This document shows positions 33,621 through 36,830 of a DNA stretch of 36,830 nucleotides, piece by piece (position 1 is the stretch's first letter; each line of letters begins with the position of its first letter). The DNA is taken from NCBI RefSeq assembly GCF_001949145.1, contig NW_019091360.1, positions 1,048,613 to 1,085,442 of the forward strand, written 5' to 3'. This DNA is from Acanthaster planci. Taxonomy: Eukaryota; Echinodermata; Asteroidea; Valvatida; Acanthasteridae. The notes below the pieces were generated by a model. That model was not told the DNA's origin, made no database searches, and worked only from the letters and a program-made list of their open reading frames with translations. Made by a program: the position numbers and the translations under genes.

Positions 33621-36240
33621 TCGTACTTCCACGCATACATGATGTATGAATGTTTTTTTTTTGCATTTTGGAATTATGTTATCTGCTCTACTGCCTACAG
33701 TACCTGGTACATAAACATGAACGTGTGGATACATTCATTGCGAGTACATATGAATTGTATTTCCGCTTGGACTTTTTGGTGGAAGCCCCCACAGAAAGTC
33801 ACCACGATTCCCTGTGAACATTCCTCTGTGTGAATCTGGTGTGCATTTTCACTTGGACTCTTTTACACCAGTGTTACGTTGATGCCTCACGTGCAGTTGG
33901 CCAGCTGGGAATGCTGCTACTGTCATGACATGATCTTCGCACGCTACCGGTAGCCATAGTGAGCACTATACACTGCTTGAGTGGTTACGTTAGTCAATGC
34001 AAATTTCATCAGTTTCTTCTCCACTGCCGTAACTGCTTTCACTTGCACAAAACCTGATAAGTGTCTCTTTCAATTTCCATTACATCTGCATTATAGCACT
34101 CAGGGTGCAAAGGTTAAATTTAAAAGTTACACAACAAACAAAAGCAACATGTGCATTAAATACACAGAAAAGGGTCAGGAAACCATTCTTTACATAAGAC
34201 ATTTTTACAGTGCATTCACAGAAGTTTTTACAGCAAGATGCTACTCCCGTTGGATTAATAGACCTAAAACATACTTCTAATGACATCACACTTTGTTGAC
34301 GTGCACTTTCCTGTAGGGACTTTATGAACTGCGTTCCATCTCACTGCCATAGGAAAGCGTCAGGTAAACAAAGTGAGATGTTATTATTATGTTACGGGTC
34401 TGTTAGGAGGCTCTGTAAAACCACCCAGGCTTGGCACAAATCTTTCATAACCACTATCGGCCTTTTGAATGACCATAAATAAATATTTATGCATGACATA
34501 AAATTAGCAGAGATGTCAATTTTCCTTTTGTTCAGACTGGATTTTATTTCGAAGTTGTTATGCTCAGCCGTGATTTAACTAAAAAAGTCCCCTAGGAACA
34601 TTTTTATAGATACATGTCTAAGGTATGTAGGCTGTATAGTAGGTATTGTGCAGAATTAACTGTGGTACCCGTAGTTACAGGTTGAATGAATTGAGTGACT
34701 GCAGTTCAAACTCCTCTTGGATGACTTAACAACATTGCTGATAACACCCAGCAGGAGGGCTGTACTTGGTATGGTGGGACCATTATACTCATTGCTGTCA
34801 TGTTGTCATATTTTGGTGTCTTGCTGATGGTGCATGCCTAGTCGCCCACCATAAAAACACATACTGACATCAACATGTCTAGGTCAGAACATCATATACT
34901 GGCAAACTTGTCGGTCCTGCATTAGATATAAACACTGTGGATGAACCTTAAGTGCCTTACTTGTTCTTTGAAAGTAGAAAGAGTAAACCTAACTCTCTAG
35001 ATGGTATTTATTTTAGAGGCTATTGAAGAATTTATGGTTTAAAGTGTAAAATTTGACATTGACCAGTTGAAGTTGTGCGGCTAGATTAATGGACCAGCAG
35101 AGAAGGCAGTTTTCTTTGAGTTCAGTCTGTCTTCACAGACAGTGGGGATTATCGGCGTTTCCACTCTTGTAGATTCTGGGAACACCATTACTCAAGAGTC
35201 TTGAGCAGGATGTTAGGAAAAAAAATGCATTAATATGTGGAAGTTTGTTGCTGTTCGATACTGTAGATGAATCAGCATAATTGACTGTACCGTAATAGAT
35301 AGAACATGTTTATCAGGAAAGACCCATAGTAACGTTAGAAGTGCTCAGTGCCAGCAATTTCACAAAATATCTGGTCCTTCACAGGCTCTTTCCTGGACAG
35401 TAACCGAGGAATTTTCCTGAACCTTTTTGTGCAGTGGATTCTTTCTGGCAGTGTGTGGGTATGTCAGTTTGATACAACTGAAGAATGACGCTAAGTATTT
35501 GTGTCCATCAGATTTCTAAAAATGTATTGAACCAATTGAAATTGACCCAATATGTATGTAATATAAAAGGAAATTTGGAAAATCCCTTCATATAGATAAA
35601 GGAGGACCATTATGTATCTCTTGCTCTATCAACCCCTCCCCTGACATTTTTGTGTAGATCCACTAAAACCAGGCAGCAGCTGTTTTCCTAGAGCCCTGCG
35701 TGTACAACTGTTCCCTTTATGCATTCTGTGGCACCTAAGGTCCATTCATTGCCAGCATGTTGTCTGTTTAAATGACCTCTTCCTGCTAGTTGCATACATG
35801 TACTGTACATATCGTAATGGTTATATGTCAATCACTTTGATCCACCGGTAGCAAGTCGGTGACAGGCAGTACATGTACATGCACCAGAATCTAAAATTGG
35901 ATGGTTATATAGTGCATACTGGTATGCACATACATGTAGTCAGGGCAGGGAATCATTTCAGACTTTGTTGTCATTTATCTGAAACTTCTGCAGTAACCTC
36001 TCTTTGAAATAAAGCAGGACATTGTGAAAATCAGTTACTGATAGAGAGGAGATAGAAATGGTATTTTATTTGGTAAACCGTAGTGCAGAAGTGTAAACAA
36101 GGGAAGGTGGAGGGGGGAATTGCAAGGTGACAAAATGCTTGATGTCAGGCTTCAGGTTTAACTGATCATGTTTCTGGGAATGCTTGGAGGCAGGGTGGGG
36201 AGAGGAGATTTTTCAGGGGTGGGGGAGATGATGTAAAGCA
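33621..36240. other. Non-coding stretch, no recognised gene
   Basis: No recognisable protein in any frame. TACATGTA is absent until about 35.8 kb, then appears three times by 35.94 kb. TACCGGTA-like motifs lie near 33946 and 35844. Confidence 0.5.
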
Positions 36241-36480
36241 TTTGGTAATAAACTGGCAAGCCATTAACAGTGGAAGGGGAGTCATTGAGGCATTTTAAGC
36301 AAATTGGTGATCTTTGTCCCCTTTTCTCCCGTTTTTTTTTTCTATCACAATTTCTCTTTTCATTTTCTTTTGTCCACTGGTTTCCTGGGGGAAGTGGAAT
36401 GGGAGGAGAGGGTAGGCCAAGTTCCTCCTGCCCCCTCCCCACGATACCCATGCTCAAAAGTGGGAGGGGGGATAGGTACC
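36241..36480 (+). repeat. Dispersed G-run/pyrimidine-tract repeat, copy C
   Basis: AATAAACTGGCAAGCCATTA is followed by AGCAAATTGGTGAT (36298-36311), a T/C tract with CTATCACAATTTCTCTTTTC, then TGGGGGAAGTGG. The same pieces in the same order occur in copy B, and the core is identical in copy A; all three are in the same orientation. G-rich sequence upstream (36100-36230) may belong to the element too. Confidence 0.65.
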
Positions 36481-36758
36481 AAACATGTTATGTGCAGCAC
36501 ACATCTCCAAGGATTTTGCCAATTGCCCTCCAAAATTTAATACAGTGGAAGAACTGGAAAGACACAGAATGCAGCTGTGGATTTGATGGCATTGTGCAGT
36601 GTGCTGGAGAAACAGCCCTGGCATTGTGCATTCATTTACTGGAAGTAGGCCTATACCCAGCCCTTCCTGAGAGTTTGTGGACTTTAAAGTGCAGCTGCTT
36701 TGCTGCTCCCATCCATCAAATCTCCCTATTTCCCAATGATTCCTGGTATACAGACTAA
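36270..36758 (+). other. Longest open frame in the window (162 codons), probably not a gene
   Basis: This frame runs through copy C of the dispersed repeat. Its first third reads as a low-complexity Phe/Ser/Leu stretch from the pyrimidine tract, then a Gly/Pro-rich piece. The last 80 or so codons (Cys-rich, ending SWYTD) match nothing I recognise. By base composition I estimate about 0.2 frames of this length expected by chance, so it is only mildly unusual. A new exon or transposon remnant cannot be excluded. Confidence 0.2.
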
Positions 36759-36830
36759 ATTACAATTCGATTTCACCTCGATGTGGCATATTCCGCCGAG
36801 AAAAATAACGTCGAAAACCGACCCTTCCAT
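36481..36830. other. Window end, no firm feature
   Basis: The tail of the open frame just described, then about 70 bases that are slightly CpG-richer (TCCGCCGAG, AACGTCGAAAACCGACC). There is not enough left to tell whether a gene or promoter starts beyond the edge. Confidence 0.4.

Noticed and set aside
36270-36758. 162-codon plus-strand open frame as a protein gene
   Set aside because: It runs through a low-complexity pyrimidine tract and a dispersed repeat copy, and no domain is recognisable. The length is only mildly unexpected for this base composition.
1-36830. CRISPR array, prokaryotic operon, phage or plasmid system
   Set aside because: No regularly spaced repeats with unique spacers, no dense coding and no ribosome-binding-site-led genes. 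The window is eukaryotic in character.

Overview
This window reads as non-coding metazoan nuclear DNA: an intergenic stretch or a piece of one or more very large introns. It is moderately AT-rich, has no bacterial operon structure, and stops are dense in all six frames. The longest open frames (162 and 158 codons) show no recognisable domain. I found no rRNA, no intact tRNA, no CRISPR array and no gene I can name. The style suggests a marine invertebrate, probably a deuterostome such as amphioxus, hemichordate or echinoderm: scattered TACATGTA and TACCGGTA palindromes, many small foldback DNA transposons, tRNA-derived SINE pieces, and G-run plus pyrimidine-tract repeats. Amphioxus is my weak favourite; this is an impression, not a measurement.

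Layout. 1-5.2 kb: unique-looking sequence, an 18-nt perfect palindrome (2745-2762) and two weak exon-like stretches (about 1200-1293 and 4465-4715). 5.2-7.4 kb: a foldback element with an 18-bp perfect inverted repeat (5183-5404), a minus-strand SINE head (about 5850-5920), a dense TACATGTA cluster, and a second foldback MITE (7227-7403). 7.4-13.4 kb: no gene; two DR1-type nuclear-receptor-like motifs (8751-8763, 10037-10049). 13.4-17.7 kb: a three-copy 36-bp tandem repeat (13407-13514) and two copies of a dispersed repeat with G-runs and a pyrimidine tract. 18.2-18.7 kb: a DNA transposon relic with 15-bp perfect terminal repeats and an internal 11-bp stem. 18.9-21.7 kb: two plus-strand SINE pieces with RNA polymerase III B boxes. 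23.4-23.6 kb: a decayed minisatellite of roughly 30-bp units. 27.5 kb: a possible tiny terminal exon. 33.4-33.6 kb: the clearest mobile element, a 223-bp Tc1/mariner-type MITE with TA target duplication. 36.1-36.5 kb: a third copy of the G-run/pyrimidine repeat.

No genes can be seen working together here. The strongest whole-window signal is the 8-mer palindrome TACATGTA: about 55 copies by hand count against roughly one expected by base composition. It is patchy, with gaps of several kilobases without any copy. No new defence, metabolic or toxin system is visible. The items worth a second look are this motif, the four inverted-repeat elements, the dispersed repeat family and the few exon-like stretches.
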